DNA of 9,583 nucleotides from an uncultured Oscillospiraceae bacterium (GCA_934565615.1 CAKTIH010000086.1:1-9583); one strand, 5' to 3'. Shown: positions 1 through 7,973, counted from the first letter of the stretch. Numbers and translations: made by a program. The notes: generated from the sequence alone by a model not told the origin.

Positions 1-1
1 C

Positions 2-385
2 GTCAACACCACGGAGTGCCCGATACACCATAATCATCAGCAGTGGATCATCGACCATACGGAGAAGGACACCGTTCTTGCGCAGAAAACGATCGGCTCC
101 ATGATGCGCATAACCAAGAACAATGCCGCCCTCCTCGCCAATGAGATCGAGGCCCGCGGCCTTGCCAACGGATACGATACCGCGCACATACTCAAAGAGC
201 AGATGCCCGTCATCAGCGGCCAGAAAACAAAAGCGGCCTTCATAAACGGCGATGTCGGCAGCGCCACCTTCTGCACCGGTATGGGCATGGGCCTCATACA
301 CGACGTCGTTCCCGTGCAGGAGCTGCTCGACAGGATGGTGAAAGAGGCCGAGGAGACCATCGCTTCCGTCGGCAGCATGTTCTGA
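2..385 (+). CDS. NAD(P)H-dependent flavin oxidoreductase (nitronate monooxygenase / FabK-like), 3' part only
   Basis: The reading frame is open from base 2 and ends at TGA 383-385, giving the last 127 residues; the N-terminal FMN-barrel part lies before the window. The visible tail (STOP-proximal NGDVGSATFCTGMGMGLIHD, then an amphipathic helix) aligns with the tail of the next gene (NGDVDGTGVICLGETIGLIN), so the two are paralogues. Near the window start the motif TECPIHHN is typical of the family, where it follows the glycine-rich FMN-phosphate loop. Members use FMN and NAD(P)H to oxidise nitronates or reduce enoyl-type substrates; the substrate here cannot be told. An internal ATG at base 101 is in frame but the homology clearly continues upstream of it, so it is not the start. 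It is probably co-transcribed with the downstream paralogue, 14 nt away. Confidence 0.85.
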   Translation, partial: VNTTECPIHHNHQQWIIDHTEKDTVLAQKTIGSMMRITKNNAALLANEIEARGLANGYDTAHILKEQMPVISGQKTKAAFINGDVGSATFCTGMGMGLIHDVVPVQELLDRMVKEAEETIASVGSMF

Positions 386-399
386 GCGGGAGAATGAGA

Positions 400-1380
400 A
401 TGGCAAAGACAATAAAAACAGCCGTAACCGAAAAGTTAGGCATAGAATATCCCATCATCCAGGGCTGCATGCAGTGGATCGCGCGTGCTCCGCTCGTCGC
501 GGCAGTGTCGGAGGCCGGCGGCCTTGGGATCATATCCTCCTCCACGTTTAGGGATAAGGAAGCCCTGCGCGAAGAGATCAGAGCGGTAAAGGCGCTGACA
601 AGCAAGCCCTTCGCTGTCAATCTGACGCTCATGCCGTCGCTGGTCGTCCCGGACTATATGGGTTACATACAGGTCTGCGCCGAGGAGGGCGTCAGGATAA
701 TCGAGACGGCGGGCCGCCCGCCGAAGGACGATATGGTCGCCGCGATAAAAGGCGCGGGCATTACGCTCATACACAAGTGCACCACTGTCAAGCACGCCCT
801 GAAGGCTCAGTCGATCGGCGCGGATATGGTAGTGGCCGACGGCTGCGAGTGCGCGGGACACCCCGGCGAGAACGACATCACCACTATGGTGCTCACGCCG
901 GCATGCGTTGCGGCATTGGATATCCCGGTCATCGCGGCAGGCGGCATCGGCACCGGCCGGCAGATGGCAGCGGCGCTTATGCTCGGGGCAGAGGGCGTAT
1001 ACCTTGGCACGCGTTTTCTGGAGTCGGCAGAGTGCCCGGTTCTCCCCTCGGTAAAAGAACATCTCGCGAAGAACGCCAATGAGATGGACACCTGCATTCT
1101 TCTGCGCAGCTTCAAAAATTCCACCCGTATGTACAACAGCTCCGTGGCGCAGAAGGTGCTCGCGGAGGAGAAGCGCGGCTGCGAATTTGCTGACATCCGC
1201 GAGTATGTTGCCGGGACGACGGCGTGCAAAATGTTCTTCGAGAACGGCGACGTTGACGGCACCGGAGTCATCTGCCTCGGCGAGACGATAGGTCTCATAA
1301 ACGAAGTGCTGAGCTGCAAAGAGATCATCGATTCAATGATGGATGAATGCACCGGGACTATCTCCCGCTTTCAGGGCTGA
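400..1380 (+). CDS. NAD(P)H-dependent flavin oxidoreductase (nitronate monooxygenase / 2-nitropropane dioxygenase family)
   Basis: This is a complete 326-residue TIM-barrel flavoenzyme of the usual family length. The N-terminus (IEYPIIQGCMQWIA, residues 15-28) and AVSEAGGLGII (35-45) are the classic FMN-binding start. His154 in the CAGHPG segment is in the position of the family's active-site His. PVIAAGGIGTGRQMA (176-190) and GAEGVYLGTRFL (196-207) form the phosphate-binding loops. The enzyme is cytosolic and FMN-dependent; it could be a nitronate monooxygenase or a FabK-like enoyl reductase, and sequence alone does not decide. I chose ATG 400 over the in-frame ATG 394 because the Shine-Dalgarno GGGAG (388-392) is 7 nt from 400 and only 1 nt from 394. 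It follows its partial paralogue closely and ends 50 nt before a strong terminator, so it is the last gene of that operon. Confidence 0.88.
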   Translation: MAKTIKTAVTEKLGIEYPIIQGCMQWIARAPLVAAVSEAGGLGIISSSTFRDKEALREEIRAVKALTSKPFAVNLTLMPSLVVPDYMGYIQVCAEEGVRIIETAGRPPKDDMVAAIKGAGITLIHKCTTVKHALKAQSIGADMVVADGCECAGHPGENDITTMVLTPACVAALDIPVIAAGGIGTGRQMAAALMLGAEGVYLGTRFLESAECPVLPSVKEHLAKNANEMDTCILLRSFKNSTRMYNSSVAQKVLAEEKRGCEFADIREYVAGTTACKMFFENGDVDGTGVICLGETIGLINEVLSCKEIIDSMMDECTGTISRFQG

Positions 1381-1430
1381 TCCGAACACCTGAGTCAATA
1401 TTCTGCCGCACATAAGGCAAACATCAAGAG

Positions 1431-1476
1431 CAAGGCGACAGCAGTGAAACATACTGCTGCCGCCTTGTTGTTTTTC
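1431..1476 (+). terminator. Intrinsic (rho-independent) terminator
   Basis: A 15-bp stem with one A/C mismatch is formed by CAAGGCGACAGCAGT (1431-1445) and ACTGCTGCCGCCTTG (1453-1467). It has a 7-nt loop GAAACAT and is followed by the U-rich run TTGTTTTTCTATTTTTC. It lies 50 nt past the flavoenzyme stop and separates that operon from the kinase-fold/Hxs operon. Confidence 0.92.
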
Positions 1477-1548
1477 TATTTTTCGGTCTGCCGCCTGTCA
1501 GCGCCGTCCTTGCCGTTCATATCCGGTTTGATAAATTGTGAAGACATC

Positions 1549-1577
1549 TTGAAATCATTTGTTTCATATGCTATGCT
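1549..1577 (+). promoter_or_regulatory. Predicted sigma-70/SigA promoter of the kinase-fold/Hxs operon
   Basis: The -35 TTGAAA (1549-1554) is separated by 17 nt from the -10 TATGCT (1572-1577). The -10 is preceded by TGC (1569-1571), giving an extended -10. Transcription would start near 1584, leaving an untranslated leader of about 90 nt before the ATG at 1675. I see no clear operator or riboswitch in that leader. The intergenic stretch 1381-1674 otherwise holds only the terminator; the 61-codon ORF at 1444-1629 overlaps both signals and is not credible. Confidence 0.65.
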
Positions 1578-1674
1578 GAATTTGTATATGGAAATAATCC
1601 CCCCGCCTTTGCAGGCTATCTTACGATGATATAGGCGTCCTTACGGATATAAACAGAAGAGGATCAGAATTGTT

Positions 1675-3369
1675 ATGGAAAAAGAAACCATGATCGACAG
1701 CAGCGTTAATGAGTCCGCAAGCCAAACAGATAATGCAGCCGCGGGCAGCGCATCATCGTCCGAAGGTATCATAAACAGAGCGCTGTACAGCTTAAGCCGG
1801 ATCCCTGCCGGGACTGTTTTATGCGGCAAATACAAAGTCGTAAGTGAACTGGATATCGTGGGCCGAGAGGCCGCTCTCTTCATTTGCGAATATAACGGAG
1901 AAAAGTACGCCGCGAAGCTTTACCGGAGGGATGCTGCTATAAGGGAGGACGCCGCAAAAGCTTTGAAGAGCATTTCGTCTCCTTATACGGCAACGCTCTG
2001 TGACATGGGTATCTACAATGGCCTTCCTTTTGAAATTACGCCTTATTACGCGCAGGGAAGCCTTCATGGACGGACCTTTTCATTTGATGAGCTGAAGCAG
2101 CGGATCATCCCGATTCTCAATGAAGGGCTGCATGTTCTTCACAAAAACGGAATAATTCATAAAAACCTGAAGCCTTCCAACATTATGCTTTGTGACAACG
2201 AAGAGGACGTTGTAATAATCGACTTCGGGATCAGCTCGATCCGGGACGGCTCAAACGCGGTCATTGCTGCAAATCCCGGCATAGCTCCGGAATACTCCGC
2301 GGCAGAAACATTCAGAAATCTCTTCTTGGAGGAGTCGGACTATTATTCTCTCGGCATCACAATATATGAGCTGTTCTGCGGACATACTCCGTACAGCAAT
2401 ATGGATCCCGAAGAGCTCGAGCAATACGTATCAGCTCAGCAGATCCCGTTTCCGAGCAACATGCCGACGGAGCTTTGTAATTTGATCGCCGGCCTGACTT
2501 ACAACGACATTACGAACAGAAAAAATAAAGCTGATCCCAATCGGCGCTGGACCTATGAGGAAACAGCAAATTGGTGCAGCGGGAAATATCAGCAGCTCCC
2601 CGGTGAAGCTGCCGCTTCTGCGGCAAATCAGATCCCCGCATATACATTCAGACGCCAAAAGTACACAGACATGTCCGCTTTGGCAGATGCGCTGGCGATG
2701 AACTGGAACGACGGGAAGAAGCAGTTGTTCCGCGGCATACTCTCAGGTTTCTTAAGGAGCGTGGATCCGGAGATCGCCGGCTTTTGCATTGACGCAGAGG
2801 AAGCGCAGGCAAAGGGCGGCAATGCCGACCTTTTGTTCTTCCGGACCATCTATAAGCTCAGTCCTGCAATGCGCACATTTTACTGGAAAGGAAGCCGCTT
2901 TGAGAGCCTTCCCGAGCTTGGGGACAGCATCCTGGTGCATTTGAGAAGCGACGACAGGAACAATTGCGGACTGTATGATGAGATCTTATCAAGCAGGGTC
3001 ATTTCGGAATACGTCACGATAAACGATGAAAAAAACGAGCAGCTAATCAACGCCGTTCGTGACCTCGAAGAACGCTTTATCAAACATCATTCTGACGAGC
3101 GTGAAAAAGAGCTTGCATATTACCTGACCGGATATTTGCTTTCCGGGCAGCGCACATATCTTCTGAACGGAAATGTATATAGCTCAGTGGACGAGCTGGT
3201 CCGGACGCTGCACAGCCTCCTGGCTTTGTCGGAGGCAGAGTTTAACGGGCTTTGCGATCAAATAATAGATAAAACAGGAACTTTGTCTGCGCAGTTTGAG
3301 GCTTGGCTCATCACTCTTGGCAAGCACGAGGAACTGCAAAAATGGAGAATGAGTGAATATGGCGCGTAA
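1675..3369 (+). CDS. Hanks-type protein kinase-fold protein, predicted pseudokinase, with a repeated C-terminal region
   Basis: The protein has 564 residues with no predicted membrane segment. Residues about 45-305 form a Ser/Thr kinase fold: AAKLY with ATP-site Lys81, the catalytic loop IIHKNLKPSN (160-169), IDFG with metal-binding Asp183, GIAPEY (202-207) and SDYYSLG (221-227), closing with RRWTYEETANW. The catalytic-loop Asp of HRD is Asn164 (HKN, codon AAC), and the Gly-rich loop keeps only one glycine. Phosphotransfer is therefore doubtful, while ATP or Mg binding may persist. The first 40 residues are Ser/Ala-rich and disordered. The C-terminal half has three copies of an aromatic-x-x-G/R-x-x-Y/F-T/S motif followed by a Leu-rich helix (about 323-343, 402-422, 495-515); I do not know its function. 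ATG 1675 is preceded by AGAGGA (1658-1663) at 11 nt. It is the first gene of the operon and overlaps the next by 11 nt, suggesting the two products act together, perhaps as sensor or scaffold. Confidence 0.82.
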   Translation: MEKETMIDSSVNESASQTDNAAAGSASSSEGIINRALYSLSRIPAGTVLCGKYKVVSELDIVGREAALFICEYNGEKYAAKLYRRDAAIREDAAKALKSISSPYTATLCDMGIYNGLPFEITPYYAQGSLHGRTFSFDELKQRIIPILNEGLHVLHKNGIIHKNLKPSNIMLCDNEEDVVIIDFGISSIRDGSNAVIAANPGIAPEYSAAETFRNLFLEESDYYSLGITIYELFCGHTPYSNMDPEELEQYVSAQQIPFPSNMPTELCNLIAGLTYNDITNRKNKADPNRRWTYEETANWCSGKYQQLPGEAAASAANQIPAYTFRRQKYTDMSALADALAMNWNDGKKQLFRGILSGFLRSVDPEIAGFCIDAEEAQAKGGNADLLFFRTIYKLSPAMRTFYWKGSRFESLPELGDSILVHLRSDDRNNCGLYDEILSSRVISEYVTINDEKNEQLINAVRDLEERFIKHHSDEREKELAYYLTGYLLSGQRTYLLNGNVYSSVDELVRTLHSLLALSEAEFNGLCDQIIDKTGTLSAQFEAWLITLGKHEELQKWRMSEYGA

Positions 3370-4711
3370 TCATGGCAGTAATAACAGCGGCTTGCTATGG
3401 ATAATAGGAATACTGTTTTTTCTCGGAACTGTAGCGCTGTTTAATGGGTCACTTGATGCGTCCCCTCTATTATGGATATGCATAATTATAGGAGATGTAT
3501 TCATCGCTGCGGCCATAATTAAAGCCATATCCGAAAGACCGGCAGCCAACACGCTCCCGCAAGTACCAAGCAGTCAGCTCCCATCGCGGCAGCCCGATAC
3601 GCCGGATACTTCCCCGGTCTCATCAGCGGCTGCGCAGGAAGCAAGTCAGGACCGCAGCAAGCTCAATCAGTTGAAGTCCAAATACCGCGTGCCCGGCATA
3701 CCCCCTGTCGGGATCTCGATCGATCCTCTGCAAAATGAGATGAAGTCGTGTCAGTGCATTGAGGTTTTGCGGAGCGTCAACAGAGCAGCCGGGCAAAGGA
3801 AAGACTATGCGGAAAAATTGGGATCCATCAAGGCGGAAATGGACGGTATCCTTGCGTGTCCCGGATGCAGCACAGACAAAGACAGGATCAGCTATATAAG
3901 CGGCAAAGAGGAAATACTCCGACAGAAGAAGGCTGAGTATACCAAGGCGCTTAAGGAAATGAAAAAAGTCCGGATAGTGCTTTTGGAAAAAGACAAAGCA
4001 GCATTTAACAGCCTTTACTCCGCACTTGCCGAAATTAGCTCCAGCATGAAATCCGCAGGCAGCAGCGGGATCGAGCTCTCTTCATTTATCGAACTCAACT
4101 CAAGTATTCCGGGAAGTCTTTTTGTTTCCGGGCAGGCGTCGGTAAAGCTCGATTATGGCGCATATAATTTCTTTCTTCTCCCCGATGCTATACTTGCCTA
4201 TGACAAGGCCGGTTCTTTCGTCACCGCTTTTGAGCCAATGGCACTGATAATCACATTTAAGCCTCAGAAAAAAAGCGTTTATATGCGAAGGCGCAGCGGC
4301 GCTTCATGGTCTTATGCCGATCCGGTCATTGCAAAGGATTCCGCTTTGGTGTCTCAAGGGGCTTCAAAAACGAGCTGGCTGCATGAGCGCAAAAGCGGCG
4401 GTCCTGATCTAAGATATTCAGATAATCCGAGCTATGAATCACGAACCGATACATACGCCTATACTGATGTCTGCATTCAGCTCGGTCGGTTTAAAGCGGA
4501 ATACTCAATAAGCAAAGCCGGTCTTTCTAATAAGCTGAACCCGATGGTGAAAGATTACTGTTCAGTTACGCACGAATCGACCTCTGCTCCCTCACTGTTA
4601 AGACTCTTAGAAAGCGCTTCCAAAAAGAAAGAAGCGGCAAGCCTGCTATCCGAAAAATATGAGGACGTCAGTAAAAATGTCATTTGTAAAGTAAGTTCGG
4701 AGGATAAATAG
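3359..4711 (+). CDS. Two-TM membrane protein with coiled coil and a C-terminal domain of unknown function
   Basis: This 450-residue protein is not recognised as a named family. Two hydrophobic segments (about 11-30 and 36-57) form an N-terminal hairpin anchor. A Pro/Ser/Thr-rich linker (60-95), a Lys/Glu-rich coiled-coil region (about 125-215) containing CQC (131-133) and CPGC (167-170), and a globular C-terminal domain follow. That domain shows FFLLPDAILAYD (271-282) and KSGGPDLRYSDNPSY (345-359). I recall similar GGPD-R-x-x-x-N segments in uncharacterised bacterial proteins, but cannot name the domain. ATG 3359 is preferred over in-frame GTG 3353 because GGAGA (3344-3348) lies 10 nt upstream of it. 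The gene overlaps the pseudokinase gene by 11 nt, implying translational coupling and a possible membrane anchor or partner role for the kinase-fold protein. Confidence 0.75.
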   Translation: MARNHGSNNSGLLWIIGILFFLGTVALFNGSLDASPLLWICIIIGDVFIAAAIIKAISERPAANTLPQVPSSQLPSRQPDTPDTSPVSSAAAQEASQDRSKLNQLKSKYRVPGIPPVGISIDPLQNEMKSCQCIEVLRSVNRAAGQRKDYAEKLGSIKAEMDGILACPGCSTDKDRISYISGKEEILRQKKAEYTKALKEMKKVRIVLLEKDKAAFNSLYSALAEISSSMKSAGSSGIELSSFIELNSSIPGSLFVSGQASVKLDYGAYNFFLLPDAILAYDKAGSFVTAFEPMALIITFKPQKKSVYMRRRSGASWSYADPVIAKDSALVSQGASKTSWLHERKSGGPDLRYSDNPSYESRTDTYAYTDVCIQLGRFKAEYSISKAGLSNKLNPMVKDYCSVTHESTSAPSLLRLLESASKKKEAASLLSEKYEDVSKNVICKVSSEDK

Positions 4712-4749
4712 ACGCGCGGTCCTAAGTCCTCAAGTCAAAATGCAGTTGT

Positions 4750-5169
4750 ATGGTTTTCAGCCGGCAAGTCAGTTGGAAGGATAATGGTGAGACAGTGGAA
4801 AATACAATATTGAAATTCAAGGAAAAGTTATATCCGCATGAGGCGGTGATGAAGGCTGCCTATCACTTCATTGACAGGAGCTATATTCACGTGGACATTT
4901 GCGGCGATGAATATGTAATCGAGATCACCGCCAAAGACGGCAATGACGCAAACGCAATAGCATTAGAGTTTGAAAATGAAATGCTTGCGCAGGCTGTTCG
5001 TTATCAGGTTTATCTGCAAACGCATACCATAAGAGAAATCCTTATGGCAAGAGCAATGTCATCAACGATCACCGGAAGCAATACGGAATTGGAAAAGGAC
5101 GAGCTGCCGGATAGTATTGAAGGGCTTGACAGCATCCTGACTGATTGGTTTGAAAAGAATGAAAAGTAA
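4750..5169 (+). CDS. hxsD: HxsD-like small protein of a His-Xaa-Ser-type peptide-maturation system
   Basis: The 139-residue product carries the HxsD core: LYPHEAVMKAAYHFIDRSYI (a helix after a Tyr start), a beta pair (VDICGDEYVIEITAK), an acidic helix with EFENEMLAQAVRYQV, and REILMARAMSST at the end of the core. HxsD is a small accessory protein always found with the radical SAM proteins HxsB and HxsC. Its role is unproven, but a substrate-recognition function like that of PqqD is plausible (inference). It has an acidic C-terminal extension of about 30 residues. No convincing Shine-Dalgarno precedes ATG 4750; GTG 4795 (in-frame Val16, just before the conserved core) is the alternative start. 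The upstream gap of 38 nt contains no terminator, so it belongs to the same transcript as the membrane protein gene. The HxsC-like and HxsB-like genes lie downstream. Confidence 0.78.
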   Translation: MVFSRQVSWKDNGETVENTILKFKEKLYPHEAVMKAAYHFIDRSYIHVDICGDEYVIEITAKDGNDANAIALEFENEMLAQAVRYQVYLQTHTIREILMARAMSSTITGSNTELEKDELPDSIEGLDSILTDWFEKNEK

Positions 5170-5386
5170 CGAACAGCTCTATTCAAAAATCTTCTATCCG
5201 AAAGAAGTGCTGAACCTGGCGATAAACGACTACAGGAAAATTGCCAAGATCAGGCTGCGGGAAGAAGCGGAGCATTATAGGTGCGAATTTTGCCGATGCG
5301 CAGTTGATACGCGGTTAGTAATGAATGAGTTCAATAATTACTTGATCGAGTTATTGAATTCCAAGGGAGAACGCTCTGGTATATGA
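5159..5386 (+). CDS. Small HxsD-like protein, second copy in the cluster
   Basis: This 75-residue protein has the same layout as the preceding HxsD-like protein. It opens with YPKEVLNLAINDYRKIAKIR (compare YPHEAVMKAAYHFIDRSYIH), then a beta pair around HYRCEFCRC, then a helix with NEFNNYLIELLN (compare EFENEMLAQ). I infer a divergent HxsD-fold paralogue. The CEFCRC segment contributes three Cys. The start is ATG 5159; the upstream TTG 5150 is a weaker choice. The gene overlaps hxsD by 11 nt and its stop overlaps the next start (ATGA, 5383-5386), so expression is coupled on both sides. There is only a weak Shine-Dalgarno (AAAAG). Two small proteins with two radical SAM enzymes could mean one partner per enzyme (inference). 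Confidence 0.68.
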   Translation: MKSNEQLYSKIFYPKEVLNLAINDYRKIAKIRLREEAEHYRCEFCRCAVDTRLVMNEFNNYLIELLNSKGERSGI

Positions 5387-6417
5387 TTTTTCTTGAGGCA
5401 TTTCAGCTTGCAGTTTTAACAGCATTATTTTTGAATGCTGCATTGTCTGATCTTCGCAGCGGGATCGTCAGTAATAAGAGCATCCTTTTTGCTTTGGGCG
5501 CAGGAGCATTGAGTGCGCTCCCCTACTATGCCTTTTTTGCATCCGATTGCCTCGCCGCCTATGCAGTAAACCTTGTTATAGGGATCGGCGTCAGCCTCCT
5601 CCTGTATGCTATGGGGATATGGGGAGCCGGAGACAGCAAGCTGTTATCTGTCACAGTTCTGCTTTTCCCTGCAAGGCTGTACTGCATCAACAGCCAAAGC
5701 CTGGCATCGTGCTTTCTGCTTATTGCAATAGTGTTTATAATTGCGTTTATCTACGTCGTGGCTGACACTCTTATAGTCGGTATTAAGCAAAAGGACCTTT
5801 TCAAACTGCCGAAAAGGAATTTCGATCTGAAAGGCTATCTGAAAGGATTTTTGTTCTTCTTTTTGATGCTGGCCCTGTTCAACGGAGTTTTATTTGCCCT
5901 CCTGCCTGACGCGTTGTTGATCGACAGAACGTTATTGGCGGCGATCCACTTCGTCGTAATACTGATCGGAGCGCGGCTCGAAGAAAAGGCAAATTGGTAT
6001 ATTGTTTCAGCAATGGCTGCTGTGTACGCCGTTATGCTGCTTTGCCGAATAATACGGTTTGACCCCTCCGGCATTGATTGGAGAATATACATTGCAGTGA
6101 TCCTGCTGGTGGTGTTCAGGACTTTTGCCGGTAAATACAACTATAAGACAATTCCGGTCTCTGAGTTGAAGCCGGGAATGATCCTGTCAATGGGCAGCAT
6201 TTTGTTATTTGCGGGGTCAAGAGTCAAAGGACTTCCGTCCTTCTCAACAGAAGATCTTAAGTCCCGTTTGTCTGCCGGCGAGGTCGACAGCATCTGCAGA
6301 TGGTCTAAAACAGCAAACGGTCAGGAGACAATAGTGATCGTCCGTAAGATCCCGTTTGCCGTTTTTATCGGCGCGGGAACATTGCTGTTTGCGATTTGGG
6401 AGGTATTGGCAGGATGA
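5383..6417 (+). CDS. A24-family (type IV prepilin-type) membrane aspartyl peptidase
   Basis: The 344-residue protein has multiple hydrophobic segments (about 5-22, 33-52, 60-80, 88-101, 107-130, 153-175, 182-198, 205-223, 233-248, 325-340). Both A24 signatures are present: DLRSGIVSN (23-31, catalytic Asp23) and GAGDSK (81-86, catalytic Asp84). The family cleaves short leaders of prepilins or archaeal flagellins at the membrane. There is no zinc-finger methylase domain, as in the CpaA/FlaK-like short class, but the chain is longer than that class. The extra part includes a soluble segment with VSELKPGMILS (259-269) and a final TM helix. AAGGGAGA (5363-5370) precedes ATG 5383 by 12 nt. Its ATG overlaps the upstream stop and its TGA overlaps the next ATG (6414). 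No pilin genes are nearby, so its substrate is likely the product matured by this operon (inference). Confidence 0.85.
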   Translation: MIFLEAFQLAVLTALFLNAALSDLRSGIVSNKSILFALGAGALSALPYYAFFASDCLAAYAVNLVIGIGVSLLLYAMGIWGAGDSKLLSVTVLLFPARLYCINSQSLASCFLLIAIVFIIAFIYVVADTLIVGIKQKDLFKLPKRNFDLKGYLKGFLFFFLMLALFNGVLFALLPDALLIDRTLLAAIHFVVILIGARLEEKANWYIVSAMAAVYAVMLLCRIIRFDPSGIDWRIYIAVILLVVFRTFAGKYNYKTIPVSELKPGMILSMGSILLFAGSRVKGLPSFSTEDLKSRLSAGEVDSICRWSKTANGQETIVIVRKIPFAVFIGAGTLLFAIWEVLAG

Positions 6418-7529
6418 ATTTATTTCTTCCCGATTATTCGTATGGAAATAGAATGATGGTCGTGGCAAGGAGCGAGGATGTTTACGATCAGTTGATGCAG
6501 CGCGGCGCTGATATCATGCGGATCACGGACGACCGCATTATTTTTCAGCCTGGCAACTGTGTTTATCCTGCCGGTAAAGTAAAGGCAGACAGGCTTGATC
6601 TGCTTTGTGATCATGACATTGTCGAGATAAGTGATACAGGACTGCTTTACCGGGCTTATGCCGATAACGAAGCCGACTCTACGGTTTTCCTCGGGGCAAA
6701 ATGTAACTCAAACTGCATCATGTGCCCTGCCGGAGATGCGGAACGAAAAAAAAGGTTCTCGTACAGTCGAGAGCTCCTTATGAAATACATCGATTATCTG
6801 CCCTGCGACCTGGAATATCTCGTCATGACAGGCGGCGAACCAACGCTGCAGACGGACCTGTTTCTTGAAGCGTTGGCACGGGTAAAAGAAAAGTTCCCAT
6901 ACACCCAAGTGCTGCTGCTTACTAACGGCCGTTCTCTCAGCGATAAATGGCTGTTCGAGCAGGTGTGCCAGCGGTGCCCGAACAATTTCAGGATCGCGAT
7001 CCCTATCCACGGTGATAATGCGCAATTGCACGATCACATTACCAGAGCCCCCGGAAGCTTCGATCAAACCATTCTTGCGCTTCGCAGGCTGACGAACTCT
7101 GATATCAAAATCGAGATCCGAATAGTAGTAACAAAAACCAACTGTGATAACCTGCTCGGGATCGCCAAGCTTATATCATCAAAATTTCCGAGAGTTTCCT
7201 GCGTCAATTTTATTGGCTTGGAACCGCGCGGCAACTGCGCGCTCAATTTTGATTCTGTCTATATAGACCACAGGACTTCTTTTATGAAGAGCAAGCCGGC
7301 TATCGAGCATTTGATCTCGTCCGGCTATGACGTCGGCCTATATAACTACCCGCTGTGTGCTGTTGATAAGGATTTCTGGCCGATAGCCGCGAAGAGTATT
7401 TCCGGATACAAAAACGTATATCACCACGATTGCGGCAAATGCGCGGTTAAGGAAATTTGCGGCGGCTTTTTCACTGCGGCAATGAGCATAGCCCATCCGG
7501 AGGTATTCCCTATCGTTTCGCAGGAGTAA
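6414..7529 (+). CDS. hxsC: HxsC-like radical SAM maturase
   Basis: The 371-residue product is a radical SAM enzyme. CNSNCIMC gives the CxxxCxxC 4Fe-4S ligands Cys97, Cys101 and Cys104, and MTGGEP (138-143) binds the SAM amino group. A C-terminal Cys cluster (Cys315, Cys340, Cys343, Cys349, in CGKCAVKEICGGFF) resembles the auxiliary-cluster region of peptide-modifying members. The CIMCPAG form of the motif, a C-terminal CGGFF and a roughly 90-residue N-terminal extension fit HxsC of the His-Xaa-Ser system. The enzyme would use SAM-derived radicals to modify residues of a peptide or protein substrate in the cytosol; the chemistry here is unknown. ATG 6414 is chosen over TTG 6396 because a near-perfect Shine-Dalgarno GGGAGG (6398-6403) lies 10 nt upstream. 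It overlaps the peptidase stop (ATGA) and is followed after 6 nt by the hxsB start. Confidence 0.85.
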   Translation: MNLFLPDYSYGNRMMVVARSEDVYDQLMQRGADIMRITDDRIIFQPGNCVYPAGKVKADRLDLLCDHDIVEISDTGLLYRAYADNEADSTVFLGAKCNSNCIMCPAGDAERKKRFSYSRELLMKYIDYLPCDLEYLVMTGGEPTLQTDLFLEALARVKEKFPYTQVLLLTNGRSLSDKWLFEQVCQRCPNNFRIAIPIHGDNAQLHDHITRAPGSFDQTILALRRLTNSDIKIEIRIVVTKTNCDNLLGIAKLISSKFPRVSCVNFIGLEPRGNCALNFDSVYIDHRTSFMKSKPAIEHLISSGYDVGLYNYPLCAVDKDFWPIAAKSISGYKNVYHHDCGKCAVKEICGGFFTAAMSIAHPEVFPIVSQE

Positions 7530-7973
7530 TACTGTATGAACAATCACTTTAATTTCATGTGGAAAAACGGCGAGGTCCTGATCACGAATGACTTTGGTGA
7601 CTATGCTTTTCTGGACAAGGATGAGTTCGCCAGCTTCGTTACCGGCAAGGTGCCGCGCGGCTCTGAATTATTCTCCCTTCTCTCACGCAAAGGCTTTGTG
7701 ACCGACGAGGATCCGAATGTTTTTATAAGCGAAAGAATTGGCGATTTGCGCAGCATAAAGGGATATTTGTTCTCTGCAACCGCACTGCATATATTTGCGA
7801 TCACTAATCGCTGCAATCAAAACTGTGTGTATTGCCAGGCAAAAGCGCCCGGTTCAACACTCGATGGGATCATGGATATTGAGACCGGGAAAAAGGCAAT
7901 AGAGGTTGCAATGCAGTCGCCTGCCAATAATCTCACCTTTGAGTTCCAGGGCGGCGAGCCGCTTTTGAACTTC

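Noticed and set aside
436..1062. 208-codon ORF on the - strand opposite the flavoenzyme
   Set aside because: It is antisense to a well-supported gene in GC-rich DNA, and its Arg/His/Cys-rich product has no recognisable domain.
1444..1629. 61-codon ORF on the + strand
   Set aside because: It begins inside the terminator hairpin, has no Shine-Dalgarno, runs over the predicted promoter and gives a low-complexity product. Not a gene.
4712..7535. An HxsA-type His-Xaa-Ser repeat substrate or a small precursor peptide within the cluster
   Set aside because: No His-x-Ser repeat run is seen in any + frame, and the intergenic spaces (38 nt or less) are too short for a precursor gene.
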